From assembly GCA_003342895.1 (NCBI GenBank), contig PTFA01000305.1, forward strand, positions 434,001-498,000: a DNA stretch of 64,000 nt, read 5' to 3'. The position numbers were made by a program, and so were the translations under genes. Shown here one piece after another: positions 47,501 through 59,700 of this stretch. This DNA comes from Casuarius casuarius (Eukaryota; Chordata; Aves; Casuariiformes; Casuariidae). How positions within the stretch are numbered: position 1 is the first letter of the stretch; each line of letters starts with the position of its first letter. Below the pieces are notes generated by a model. It was given only the letters and a program-made list of their open reading frames with translations, was not told the origin of the DNA and did not search any database.

Positions 47501-50500
47501 GATCATTTCCATGAATATATCTGATCTTGCCAGTCATTTGCATGATCCAATTTATTTTGTTCCATCATTAACCTGCTATGTATTTCCAAATAAAAATATC
47601 AAGATCGATAAAGTTAGGCACAGCAGCAAGAAACACACTTATTTTTGTCCAAGGAAAAGATTAAAGCCAGATGAGAAAACACCAATGGGTATTGGCTATC
47701 TGATAAAGGGTATGCATTTTCCCACATGCATATGTTACACATGGACACTGAGACAGTAAATGATAAGATTTGCTACAGAAGCATACGCATAAAAATTGTT
47801 CTTTAGATATGATTATTTCCATATGTACTATTCAAAATGTATGGAAAAAAAATTTCCTTGAATTCTAAAACTTGAAGGAATTACTTTTTTCTTTCAAAAA
47901 GCACTCCAGTTCTTCTTTGTTTTCTTCTCTTCCCTCCGACATGTTCTAAGGTTCATAACGTACCAGAAATTCCTCATGTTCCCCCCAAAATGTCATAAAA
48001 GGTGGAGAAACAAGAAAGAATTGTTGTGTATCTCTTCATATTTATTACCAGCCACTGGGCTCTACTTCAGACGCAAATGTAGCTAATTAAAATCAGTCAA
48101 GAAAGTCCATTTACACAATGCATTTTTTTCATTCCTTTGCAGGGAAACCGACCAACTCGACCTAAGAAATGCAAGTTAAGCAATGGACAGCAGTCAGAAC
48201 TTGCAAAATGTTGACAGGGAAAAAAGTGAAATAATTATTCACAGATGACATAAATATATGCCACCTCTTGTCTTATGTGCATTTTTCAGAAAACTGCTTT
48301 GCAGCATTTTGGTGTGGAGATTTATACAGCCTAGCTTCAAAATGCTGTGCGTCTCCCATGGCCATAAACCATGTCCTCTCAAGTGTTGCATCCCATTGCC
48401 CAAACACTGTTCAGAAAGCTACACCCTGTTGTTCATGAACACCAACAACAGATTACTTCATTTTTGTTTTCTCATGTTGAAAGGTCAAGGTTGACTTCAA
48501 AACTGAAACAGTCAGTCTCTTGTCACTGAAAATTTGATCAGATGTTCCTCCATTGCAGCAATTCAGATGATATTTCTAACAAATATGACAAACAGCAAAA
48601 TGCTTCCAGCTATTAAATCTCTTACATAAGTGTTGAAAGTAACTTAAACCAGCTGAAGCAAAGTGCAAGATACATGGATAGTGTCACTGTTCTTGTTGTT
48701 AAATTTTTACTGTGTTGTTGATAACTGATGACACTCACTGGAACATGATTCTTTATTATTTTTTGGATTCTGAATAGCATCATGGTTTCAAGTGCTACAT
48801 TAAGTTCTGAGAGATTTCATTATAACACTCTGGCAAACCAGGAAACAGGACAAAAAGGTATAACACTTGACTTCTCTCGACGTAGCCTCTCTAGTAGGGA
48901 GCCAGAAATGCTTTCACGTAAAATGAAAATTAAAGGAGAAAAAAGTAATCTAGATCCATCTTGTGGTGCAGTAATAATTGACTTTATCCACCATGCTATT
49001 CATATCAGCCACGGTGTGCAATAAATGTTCCAGTCTGGTGCTGAATGAACCATATTTTCTGGAAATGGTTGTACCTGCCAGTCATGGTATTAGGAGGCTA
49101 ATAAAGATATATATCCAACCATTTAGTAGGATTACCACAAACAGACCGATTGTTTTGTCTCAAGTAACTCAGTGTACTCTTGAGAAAAACACTGAACAAA
49201 CCTTCCTCCCTCTCCCTTCCTCCCACTATCCAAGAAGAATATTTAACTTAAAAGCATACAGAGGTTACCACTACACAGCCATAAATGCAGCTAGATGAGT
49301 GAAAATAAGTGCGCACATCTGGTAATCAAATCCTCTGGACAGAGCTGAAAATGAGAGAAAGGTTGCTGCCTGATAGGAAGAGAGGCACCCAGCCGGGAGG
49401 GCAAGTCTCAACAAGAAAGGGAAAGTAATATAACACACTGATACCGTGCTGATGGCACTCATGCACGAGATTCAGTGGGATCCAGCAAGAGAGAGGAGCT
49501 AAAAGAAAAAGGGGGAAGCCAGCACTAAGGAAAGCTGACTAGAATTCACTCTTCCCGGGAATGTGGAGGGAAGAATAAAATTGTCAGACAAAGAAAATCC
49601 ATAGCTTATTTTATCCTCGTGGAGCCCGTTCTCCTCGTCTATCTATAATAGACTCTTTAGACAGAGACAGTTCCTGCTCCAGGGAGTTTAACAATCAACA
49701 CCATGTTTGTACAGCTCTTATCGCAATGGGACCTTGGCCTCTGGGTATTGCCGCAAAATAAAAAAACAAGCAAGATCCTTTGCAGTAAAGAGGGGCAGAG
49801 AATAAAATCCCTGAAAATGAGAAGGAATGGAGAAGGTTAAACTGCAACCAATTTAAGCTGGACTTAATTTCAATTAAGCATATTTTAACTGATGTTTATA
49901 CCACTGTTGCTAGATCAGATTTAAAAAGCAGCACAATTCTGAATTCAGGCAAGACTTATCTGACAAAAGTAATATAAAATACTCCCGTAAGGTGTATTAT
50001 AAGGGAACCAACACTGTCAGCAAAGGTACATTATACAAAGAGAGAGAATCAAATCTATGAGTAAGGCTGCAGAAGGAATTAAAGAAGGACAAATTATGTT
50101 AGTCTCCAGGTGGACAGTTACATATGTCTTAGAAAATTGCTTTTTGAGTTTGTTATTGTTTTAAAGCAATAAAGATAAATTGAAAAAGTAAATCAAAAAT
50201 ATCCTAAGCTCATCTCCAAATAATATCAGACACTGTGACATCACCTTTCTCCAACTGGATTGTCATTTTAGGACAAGTCCTAAAAGGCTCTTAATATCCA
50301 GAATGCTAAAAAATTATTGTTTGGGCTTAATGATTGAATACTTAGTAGGACTTGACTCAAAACTTAAGTGCATGAGCCCAAACTCATTTGTTCCCACAGC
50401 TCCCCCTCCTTTTTTCCTCCATTCCTCATTCTGTGTTGGAAAAGGCTTAATAGAATTGCTTCTTCATGACCTAAAAAAATCATATCCATGTTCTGAAAAT

Positions 50501-53500
50501 GTTTCAGTTTATATCTGGAGTAGATTCCAAACGGACAAGTTAATTTCAGCAAATTCTATATATCCTTTAAAAAAATAAATAAATCAAGCACAGATTACAT
50601 TATTTCTGCTGACATAGTCTGGACATGGATAATTTGACCCTAGCTGATACTTGCGTTATTGTCATATTCTTCATATGTTTCTCTTTCTTGTTTCTTTTTG
50701 TACACAGCTTTTTTTCTTTCCTTCTTAAAATGCTTTCTGAATAAGAGCTATAAAAATGCTCTGTTGTAGTCCTCAGATAGTGTCCTTCTATGAAGAGTTC
50801 CTATTTAATTTCTTTCTTCTTGTTGTTATAATTTAGCTTCATGCCACAGATTCCAGTGATAGGTTTACTAAATAAATTTCAGTTATTTATTTTTTACAAC
50901 CAGGAACCATTCATGGCGGGATAGTGTAAGAACTAAATGATCTTGCCTGTAACTTCTTCTCCATAAGACTGCCATCCAGCCATGTGTTCCTGAAAGAGCA
51001 TACTCAGTGTTGATAATCATTTTCTCCATCCACCACTTAGAACATACCTATGTTACATACCTAGTCCCGCACATCATATTGAGATGTGTAGGCAGTACGG
51101 CTACTGGGCATGTCAAAAGTTGTTCTAAAGTCAAGAGCAAATATAGCAGATAGTTCTAAAATTGTGTGAGCATCCAACATATTAGGTTACCCATTTAATT
51201 TTGTTTTAGGACAAGTGTGAGTTATGATCTGTGGAAATTCAAGTATTCAGATTTTTCTCTCCTCAGCATTGAAATGGTAATCAGGTAATAACTTATTCCA
51301 CAAAATTAAACTGGCTCCTTCATGTCAGGGAGATATGAACTATGTATGTTGCCAGCAACTGATTAAAAGTCTAACTGACACCAGTTCATGCTTCACTCTC
51401 ATTAACACAAGCTGTTCCAAAATCAAAGACTGCAAACTTCTTCTGAAAGAATAATGACAATATCTCTCTTTTTCCATTTCTGAATGTTGACTAGACTTCT
51501 ACAGCTTATTTAAAAATGAGAATACCATAAAAAAAAAAATAGAGGAAGGTCTCCCAGCCGCCCCAACTTCCTTTCACTCTGATCCCTTTGTGGTCCAATT
51601 CTGACCATAAAGGAGTAACAAAAGATACTCAACATTTCTGTACACCCTTTGGCAACTACACTCCATAAGAGCTAGGAACTGTTTGTTCCTGCTAGCATTT
51701 TTACTAGGTATGGAGTACTTAGCTGATATTGATTGAAAACTCTTCTGGGGGGGGGCATTGGGGGTTGCTTTTTTAATGAAATATTTAACACACTAATTAA
51801 TTTTGGATTTGTAACAAAAAACCCTGCTGACCAGCAGACTGATTTGTGATGGAGGTGTTTTCTATTCCCTCATCTAACACTCATCACAGTTGTGAAACCC
51901 TGATCTGTTTCACGGTAGCTGACGAGCTTGTCCTTGCAGTAACTGTACCTAGATTAATTAAATAAATAAGTATATTTATACATTAGGTACAAAACATATT
52001 TTGTAGTCTACTTTGATTTTTAGGGAAAGAAATCGTATGCCTAAATCTGTCATTTTAATTCTACTATCCAAGCAACCTGGCACACATTTCAGAGACAACT
52101 ATGAGGGCCAGCATAGTTTAAACTCTGACATTTTGCAGATGAAGCTTAGCTTGCTCAATTAGAGAGCCCTTTGTCTCCTTCTAACCACAGAGAAAGCAAA
52201 GCAATCTCAGCTATTGTCTGAGGGAATATAGGTTTGAGACAAGACATCTGCAAAAATTCTTTAGCCCCCACATCCTCAATAGCCTGAATCCCCCAAGGAG
52301 AGGTAGAATAAACCTAGGAAAAGACACTGCTTCCAACAAATAAAGCACTGTTCAGAGGTATTTTCAGGAGACTTGTCCTATGTGCATTTATCTAATTTAA
52401 ACAGTTTTAAAACACCTTTAACGTCTAAATCTTCAGAGAGAAACTTTGTGGACTATCACAGTATCCTCTTCATTCCCATTTCCAGTGCAACCATATGACA
52501 TCCAGACAACATTTGCTCTTGGAGTAACTGTCCTGTGTACTACAACACAAGGTGTCAAGAACCATTCTTGTGTCCTTTTCTTTTTAATGTGTTTTTTCTT
52601 TTTTTTTCTTCTTTTTCTTTTTAAAGATATGGTAGAGTAGTCAAATTGGAATGATCTTTAACAATCAGCTCTAATCAATTTATTAATCATTGGCCTTTTT
52701 GAATGGCATAATGTAAAGAAAAATAACTGGCACAAAGAAAATCATGTCTAAGTAAAAAAAAAAAGTCTTTAAAAAAGAAAACCCTATGAAGCTTTTATTT
52801 CATAAGAAGTTTTACAAGCTGAATTTTCCTCAATTTGAAATCTTGATCACACTGTTCTAAAGAAGAACACACACACACAGTTGCAAATTAAATAAGCTTA
52901 CCACTCAGCTGTAAAAAACATCAATCAGAGGCTCTTGGATGTCAGGTTTCCCTAGTTAGAAGCTAAATTATCTCTAATAAGTCAAACTTCCCAAACCTGT
53001 TGTGGGTGCCAATATATGGATGGTATACAATGGTTTCAAAAAACATGACCCAGAATGCTTTCTCCCCCTCTTCTCTTCAGTAATTTATACTGGAACAGGA
53101 AATGGTGCTCCTAACACATGACAAAAATATTCAAATAGGTTAGGAAAATGGGATAATTTTTTGCCCCACCTCATACCTGTAATATAGCCAGTGCAGGCTG
53201 TCGGGAGGGAAAGCAAGGACAATTGTTTGTGGGGGTTGTGGCTTCCTCTAAGAATTACAGAGCAGGTAAGGAATCTACTTAGCAAGAAACATTTGCTTTC
53301 TGTCAAATCTGAAAAGCAAAACCAAGAAACACTAAGCCGTCTGATTGTATCTATGGGACAGCCAAAAGATTACTTGAATGAGGTATCAGTAGATTTTGTG
53401 GACTATAGCTGCCATGGATCCCATCTTTGTTCTCAGTAAGAACAAAAACAGACAGCTGAATACTAGAAAATAAGGACTGGATTTGGTAAACAAGCAAAGG

Positions 53501-55730
53501 ACTTTCCCATATGCAACATATTAAAAACATGTTTAAGCTCTGTTTATGAAAATAGAACTTGAAAATGAGCATAAAGCTTTTGCTGATTTGTGGCCTGAAT
53601 GAACCATGTTGAGGTTTGTTATAGTCAAAACTTAGAGGAGGAGATCTATGTCACTCATTATTGCAGATTATTACACATTTTTCTTTAATAATGCCTAAAA
53701 ATCCCTCTTTGCTTTTCCTGGAGAAAAAAAAAAAGATCAAAACTGAGGTGAGTAGTAGAGCAACCTAGATCAGGTGAAACATTCCAATATCAAGATCAAA
53801 CTTCTATCTTTGAAAGAGTAAGACGCTGAAATATATTTCCATTTAAATTTCCCAGTACAACATTCAGAGTATCAAGGATTTTTTTTCTTTTTTAACTTTG
53901 GGAATATTAGATAAATAAACAGAATAAAATTAAATTCAAAGGTCAAGCTGTGTCTGTCTTACAGACACAAGACAAATGAATCTAGATTCCCTTTTGATTT
54001 CTATATTGCACTCTTTTCCATAAATTGCCATGAACAGTCCTTTTAGATATAGTTAAATTGCATACTTTGAATAAGTTTGGGTCATAACTTGCCAAAGTTC
54101 AATAAATAAACCTCAGTAAAGATAGATAGAGGGACCTGGATCAAGTGTATAAACACATTTATCTCCAGATGAATACTAGCATTTCAATCTGGGACAGAGA
54201 TTCCTGATCAGAAAAGCAGATAAGAAACAATGAACACAAAATAATTCCATTCATTTGAACAGTGGTACTTCTGTGGTTCATCTCCTTCCTAAATTAAAGC
54301 CACAATGACAGGCAAATCACCCATGATAAAAGTCCTTTCTTGGCAGAAGTGAACAGCAACTGTTACATCTTTGTGGCCTCTGTGTGAAGAAGAGAGGGTT
54401 TTGAAGTTACCAAGCTTTGGTCAGCCAGGAATGGAAGATATTACAGAGATGGGGAGGTGGGGGTGGGGGACAAAAAGCCCCGAACAAACGGACTTGTTTC
54501 TCTAGGTGAGAATAATTCTTTCATTAACCCAGTTCCTTATGACCCATGATGAGCTTGAATGATCTATCCCCCAATATATTACATCAAGCCCAAAATGTAG
54601 ACATAGTAAAATATTTATGAATCTATTTATAGTCCCTACTAACCCAGCTCAGACTGAGGACAGTGAAGAATACATCTGGCCACTCCTCCTGCCAAAATTA
54701 GTTTTTCAGCTGGCACTTCTAAAAGGCCATGTCATTAAATCAGTTAGTCGGCTGAGCTGTAAAATCTATCAGGTTGCTAACCCAGATGCCAGAAGATGAC
54801 AGCTGAGCCAGAACTATAAATTTCCTATGCTTAGATAATCTTGATTATTTATTTTTCAAATGTACTGAGCAGATATTCTCATATAAACCATAGTTCATTT
54901 AGGAGAATGTATATACTCCCACCAAGTCAAGCATTTCAGATTGAATGATTTGAGGTCAATAACATTACCTTGCAGATCACAGGACAGCTACAAGTGTTTG
55001 CAGAATATAATTAGAATATGATTTCATAGTCTGATTTACCATCAATGTCTTAAAAGGTGCTTTGAACATTAACTCAATAACAGAAAATCATCCTGACTGA
55101 CATAATAAAGTCATGTACCTCTATCCACTGGTCTCCACCAAGCAAGAGGTCCGTGAATCATAACTACTTTCCCATCTCCCTTTCTACCTCTCCGGCCCCC
55201 TGGTATGAAGCAATGCAGAGCATGCGTTCAGACTACATTTTTCCAATTTTGTGAAGGATTTCCACTAACTCCTCACTACTTTATATCCCACATCAGGCTC
55301 TGGCCCTGATTGATATTTAGAAGAAATCTCTCTGTAGAAGACTACCTATATAGTTTATACAGCCAGACAAAAACCCTCCAAAACCAACTTCATTTCATTC
55401 ACTTTCATTTAGAACTATTTCTAAAACTCACCACTGCTTATATTAGTGAACAAATACAACAGTAAAACTATCAACAGTAGGCTGTCATACAACCTATGAC
55501 AAGACTGACAGCCTCCAGTCACTGGATGCCACTTTCTTGTCCCAACAGTTTATTCGGCTGGCAGTCCACTCCTCATGGCAAACTCGCATCTGGTCCACAA
55601 CAGTGGACGATAGATCCAGAATTTTCCAGGGTATTTCTGGCTGTCATCTTTCCTGGGCTTTCCTTGTACGAGAAGAGATGAGCCTTTTGCATGCGCAGAG
55701 CAGCCATGGCACATGTTGGTTACACCAAAA
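44531..55730. other. Unique non-coding DNA
   Basis: About 11 kb without a recognised gene or transposon. Frames up to 106 codons are present on both strands, none with a domain. Small items are a palindromic CCCTCC...GGAGGG at 47072-47089, a G9 run at 51747-51755, a T-rich stretch at 52589-52625, an (AC)n run near 52869-52880 and a G-rich stretch at 54451-54469. A phrase near 45444 (CCATTAATATCAGTGGGAGT) resembles an ancient amniote repeat. Confidence 0.55.
54451..54469 (+). repeat. G-rich tract, possible G-quadruplex
   Basis: G4-A-G2-T-G5-T-G5 gives four G blocks in 19 bases. Only two tetrads are possible if all four blocks are used singly, so stability is uncertain. Confidence 0.45.
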
Positions 55731-55845
55731 GAAGCAACATTTTGGAGAGAAGGCAGTCTACAGCACAAATTAGAGGGGGATTCCTGAAATGTTCAGGAAG
55801 CATATACACAGACATGCCTTTAAGGCTTATCCTAGAAACCCCAGG
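55731..55845 (+). repeat. Unknown repeat, arm A of an inverted pair
   Basis: This segment aligns with the reverse complement of 55945-56074. Shared stretches include TCAGGAAGCA, CTTATCCT, AACCCC, GGCAG...CAG and GAAGC..TTTTGGAG. Identity is moderate, with small gaps. I do not recognise the family; it does not resemble CR1. Confidence 0.55.
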
Positions 55846-55860
55846 AAGACTGGGTAGAAT

Positions 55861-55873
55861 TTTTTTTTTTTTT
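55861..55873 (+). repeat. T-run in the spacer of the inverted pair
   Basis: T13 followed by CAGCCCAG, lying between the two inverted arms. It may be a decayed tail of one copy (a poly-A tail read on the other strand) or chance. Confidence 0.6.
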
Positions 55874-55944
55874 CAGCCCAGGAAATCATAGAAAGTTGCT
55901 GTACTGGAAAGCAAGACTGGAGAATATGGTCTCTCCTGCAAGGG

Positions 55945-56074
55945 CATGGGGGGTTGCCAGGATAAGTCTCCAAGGCACAGTCATGTGTTTGCTTCCTGAG
56001 CTTTTTAGAGATGTCCCTCCCATCTGCACTGCAAGCTGCCTGCCTACCTCACCCTGCACTCCAAAAGCTTCTTC
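55945..56074 (-). repeat. Unknown repeat, arm B of an inverted pair
   Basis: Reverse complement of this segment aligns over most of its length with 55731-55845; the two lie about 100 bp apart. The minus-strand frame here and the plus-strand frame of arm A give similar short peptide strings, including WRLILATP against LRLILETP, which is how the pairing shows most clearly. That alone does not prove coding ancestry. Confidence 0.55.
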
Positions 56075-56326
56075 CAGCTCAGCACGCTCAGTCACTCCCA
56101 GAGCAGCGTCATCTCCCCCTTTTGAGGCTTGCATCTCACCTAATGGGCAGAAGCCAAGCCCCTTCCCTGCTCTGCAGGAACATTTCTATTAAGAAATAGA
56201 GCGTAGAATATATGTGCACTTAATTTTGAACAAATAGAACAGTTTTATTTTCTATTACAACTGGAAAAATGGTACCCAAAGAATAGGTTCACTGTCAAAC
56301 CAGAGGGCTGTACCATGCAAGGTCTT

Positions 56327-57090
56327 GACAAAAATCTGGTAAGATTTAAATATTTTCATTGACAACTTGGATAGCAAATATGTTATAACATTTGTGGCTA
56401 TCACTAAGCTTGGAGGGGAGGCAGGCACTCCCAAGAGGAGGATTGGGTTTCATACTCATCTCAGAAATTAGAGCAGTATTATAATACCAATAGGATTCAA
56501 TTCAATGAAAGCAAAGTTCAAAGTATTTCGCTTCAGAAAAAAATCAAAAGAAAGCACAATATAATATGGGAACTACCTGGCTAAGCAGCAGTATTTCAAG
56601 CACAGTCAATGTGTTACAGTAGCTCAAACTGAATAGGAGTCAAAAATGTAATGCTGTTGCAAAACTGGTAAACATCACTCTGAAAAATATTAAAAGAAGT
56701 ATCATGCAAAAGGCATGGGAGGTAAGTTTTCCACTCTCCTGGCAATGAGGAGACTCAGCTGGAATGTTCTATTCAGTTGGGTCATTTCTGCTCGAGAAAG
56801 GCAGATAAATTGCAGAGAACCCTGAGGGAAACCTTAAGACTGATAAGATGTTTCACAAACATGATCTGAGAAGAAAGGTTAAGGGAACTGCATTTGTTTA
56901 GTATAAAGAAGAGAAGATTAAGCTGGAGGAAAGGCTTAAAAACAGACTTCCAATATGTAGAGGCTGTTATAAAGCAGACAATGAATAATTTCTCTCCATA
57001 ACTACCAAGAGATAGGATAAGAACTTATTCAATTATTTTTCAATAAGGGGGATTTAGATTAAATATTACAGGAGAAGTTTCTCATTCTAA
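56327..57090 (+). mobile_element. Old CR1 LINE, ORF2 3' part and 3' UTR
   Basis: Landmarks follow the CR1 consensus in order: ATTTTCATTGACAACTTGG, CACTAAGCTTGGAGGG, GGGAGGTAAGTTTTCCACTC, AGACTCAGCTGGAATGTTCT, AAGGTTAAGGGAACTGCATT, TTAGTATAAAGAAGAGAAG, CTTCCAATATGTAGAGGCTG, AGATAGGATAAGAAC and GGATTTAGATTAAATATTA. In intact CR1 these lie at the end of the reverse-transcriptase ORF and the start of the 3' UTR. The frame is destroyed by stops and indels, and the terminal 8-bp repeat is not visible, so it is a dead, early copy. At about 760 bp it is long compared with the other three CR1 fragments here. Confidence 0.88.
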
Positions 57091-58599
57091 ATGTACAAGG
57101 AAAGAGAAAGCACTCTGATGCTGCTATTGCTAGAAGGGGGAGTTGGCAGAAAGGGGCCAGTGAAGGAAAGAGAACCTATACCAGTGCTAATATTGAAAGT
57201 TCAAGTAGTAATGTGCATGAAGAATGATAACATTGGAGTCTCTTTGCAGATTTTTAAACAGAGAAAATTTTCACAAACCTCGTTTTCCCAGGAAAATTGT
57301 TTTAGAGGAGTTTCAGCAAGGAAGCTGCTGGAATGGAGTCAGACTGTTTCCAAAAACTCTGTCATGAAAAATAAACGCTTTTTTTCCTGACATAGAATTG
57401 GTAACTTTTTGAGAACAAAATACTGTGTGTGTTGCAGGGATGGGAGTGGAAGAAAGTCAACATCAAAGGACAGCAAAGAAAAATACTGCATCAAAATCTT
57501 GATCTTCAGAGATCCCTTCAGTACAGTATTTATAAAACAAAAACAGCTAACAAAACACAATTATACAATGGACTTGAAAAAAAAAACCCTGTCATTCTGC
57601 CAAGTGACACATGAGATCCTTTTGGTAACAGGATAAATCGATGACACATATAGTTTAATAGTTCAAGAACAACTGCATATTTCTTTTTAAAGGTACAATA
57701 CAGTGAATTTATATTACATAATGAAATCACTGTTTTCTCCTTTTAAAAAGAAATCCATAAGTGCTTCGAACAACCACAGTCATACTCACACTCACCAATA
57801 CCTATATCCCCTGCTGAAAACATAAAGCAAACAAATTAAAATGTGGGAGAAAACACACCATGGAAGTGCTTCTTACCAAGGCTGTTGTTAGAGTCTATAA
57901 ATCAGAACAAAATGCCTCATAAGAAATCTAATATAGACTTTGTTTTTCCTTTTTTTTTTCTTTTTTTTTTTTTTAGGAATGTTTTCAGGGTTTGGTGTCA
58001 TGGTAATAGATGGAAGAGCAGCTTTTGGCATGTGGTTATCATTCTAGCTGGGAGTGGATGATGATGGGCAACATGAATGTGGTAGAAGGAGGAATGGAAG
58101 CACATCTCTTTCAAATGCACATATGCTGACATAGAACTGGTGTCACCCACTGGCACTGACACTGTTACTGACAGTGTCTGAGGAGACTAAATTCTGGGTT
58201 GTCTTCAGTAGATCTCATTCTCCACTCAGATACATTATTATTTCCTATGAAATAGTAATTTCCAGTGTGGAAAAATCATGACCAGTAGGGTTAAATTCAG
58301 TTTGCACACCTCTGTTACACTTATCATGCATAGAGCTGGAAAAAGTGAGAAGCCAAATTTCTGACTTAGAAGCATTTAATGCAAAACAAAAGTGAGTTTT
58401 TCACTAGAATGAGGGCTATCAAGTATGAGGGAAGCATGGATCAAAGGATATTACCTGTCCTGATAAAATTTGTTTCCCTAGCCCATGGTGGCTACCACAC
58501 TACTACGACGTGAAAATGTATATTGATTTTAAATGAACTGAAATGCCTTTTAATCTGTCAAAACATGATTAATATATATGTTTTCTCTGGAAGTATCAG
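57091..58599. other. Unique non-coding DNA with a long T-tract
   Basis: No gene recognised. The first 200 bases may be further decayed CR1. A T-rich stretch lies at 57947-57974. Confidence 0.5.
57947..57974 (+). repeat. Poly-T tract
   Basis: About 28 bases, nearly all T with one or two C, ending TTTTAGGAATG. Pyrimidine run plus AG imitates a splice acceptor; the frame that follows shows no family and no convincing donor. Confidence 0.85.
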
Positions 58600-59700
58600 T
58601 GACATTGAAAATGCAGAATGAATCTCAGGGTTTTTATTATTTTATTTTATTCCTAGTATTACATTCAGTTTAAAGAATTGTACCAGCGCTAACAATTGGT
58701 ATCTGCTATAAGATGCGTCTGTCTATTCTGCATTAAAATAGACTTTGAAGACTATTTTAATAACGTCATCCATCTGGCAAATTTTAGTGACACTACAGGC
58801 ACCAGCATAAAGCTATCTAAAGCTAGTATTTAATAGGCAAATAAACGACCTGTTAAAAGGCCCCTCTATAGACACTTGCAGATTTTTAATGACCAAAATC
58901 GAGGATCGAATGAAAACGAAATATTCTAATGGCCTCACTTTGATTTCCTGAACCCATGGCCAAATCATTCTAAATTTCACTGAGAGCAAAACATTTTAGA
59001 GAATTTAGTTTTATAAAAAATGCACACAAATGAGTTTTGTTTGGTCTCAAATTTTCCAAAAGTATGTGCAGTCTAAACACTGACTGATCTGTAAACTACA
59101 ACTATTCAAACCACTAGACAAACAACAGCGTAATAGAATAGCTTCAAATAACATGAATTAAATTAAAACCATTCAATTTTAATAATCCACAGAAATTACT
59201 AGTAAAACAAATCCATTCGTTGATTTAAAATTTGCCTTCATTATGGTTTGTTTAATCTAATAGCATCTTTGTAAGCTGTTCACGTAGGACCTCTGGTTAA
59301 AAGGCAGCCAGTGATGGATGAAACAGGTCTAATTACACATCTCTTTGTAGGTTTGTCAAATGCATAAATATTATACAAAGAAAATGGCTGTGTGATAAAT
59401 TATAGTAAATTACTATAATAAAAAAGTTTACTTTTGTTTTAGATAATCAGCAAATTAATTGTGTTTGTTGCCAATTTAAAATGTATAATTAGTACTACAT
59501 CTGTGTCATTTAAATCAGCTAAGCAATTCTCATTGTATCATTACTGGAGAAATTTGAAGTGTACTTAATGTATTAACGATTCACAATGGAGAAGAATTCT
59601 CATTAGTGGAAACTTTTGCATAGTCAATAACGGAGAAAATTTGTAAATAAATGAGTGAGTTCTCCACCAACCTATGAATTCCATATAGGCAAATAAATAC
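58600..59700. promoter_or_regulatory. Candidate conserved non-coding enhancer
   Basis: About 1.1 kb of very AT-rich but complex sequence without simple repeats or transposon words. It is crowded with homeodomain-type cores: TTTAATGACC, GAATTAAATTAAAACC, TCTAATTACAC, AAATTAATTG, ATAATTAGTAC, TATTAACGATTC. A few CpG words are retained (AACGTCATCC, AATCGAGGATCGAATG, AACGACC), which is unusual in decaying AT-rich DNA and suggests constraint. A 21-bp palindrome lies at 59399-59419. These are the usual looks of ultraconserved developmental enhancers near transcription-factor genes. The target gene is not in the window. Judgement is by composition only. Confidence 0.45.
59399..59419. repeat. 21-bp palindrome, 10-bp arms
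   Basis: ATTATAGTAA (59399-59408) and TTACTATAAT (59410-59419) are exact reverse complements around a single A. The arms offer symmetrical TTA/TAA half-sites. Confidence 0.9.

Noticed and set aside
57940..58061. Poly-T followed by AG as a splice acceptor and exon
   Set aside because: The tract is a simple repeat, the frame has no family resemblance, and no convincing donor follows.
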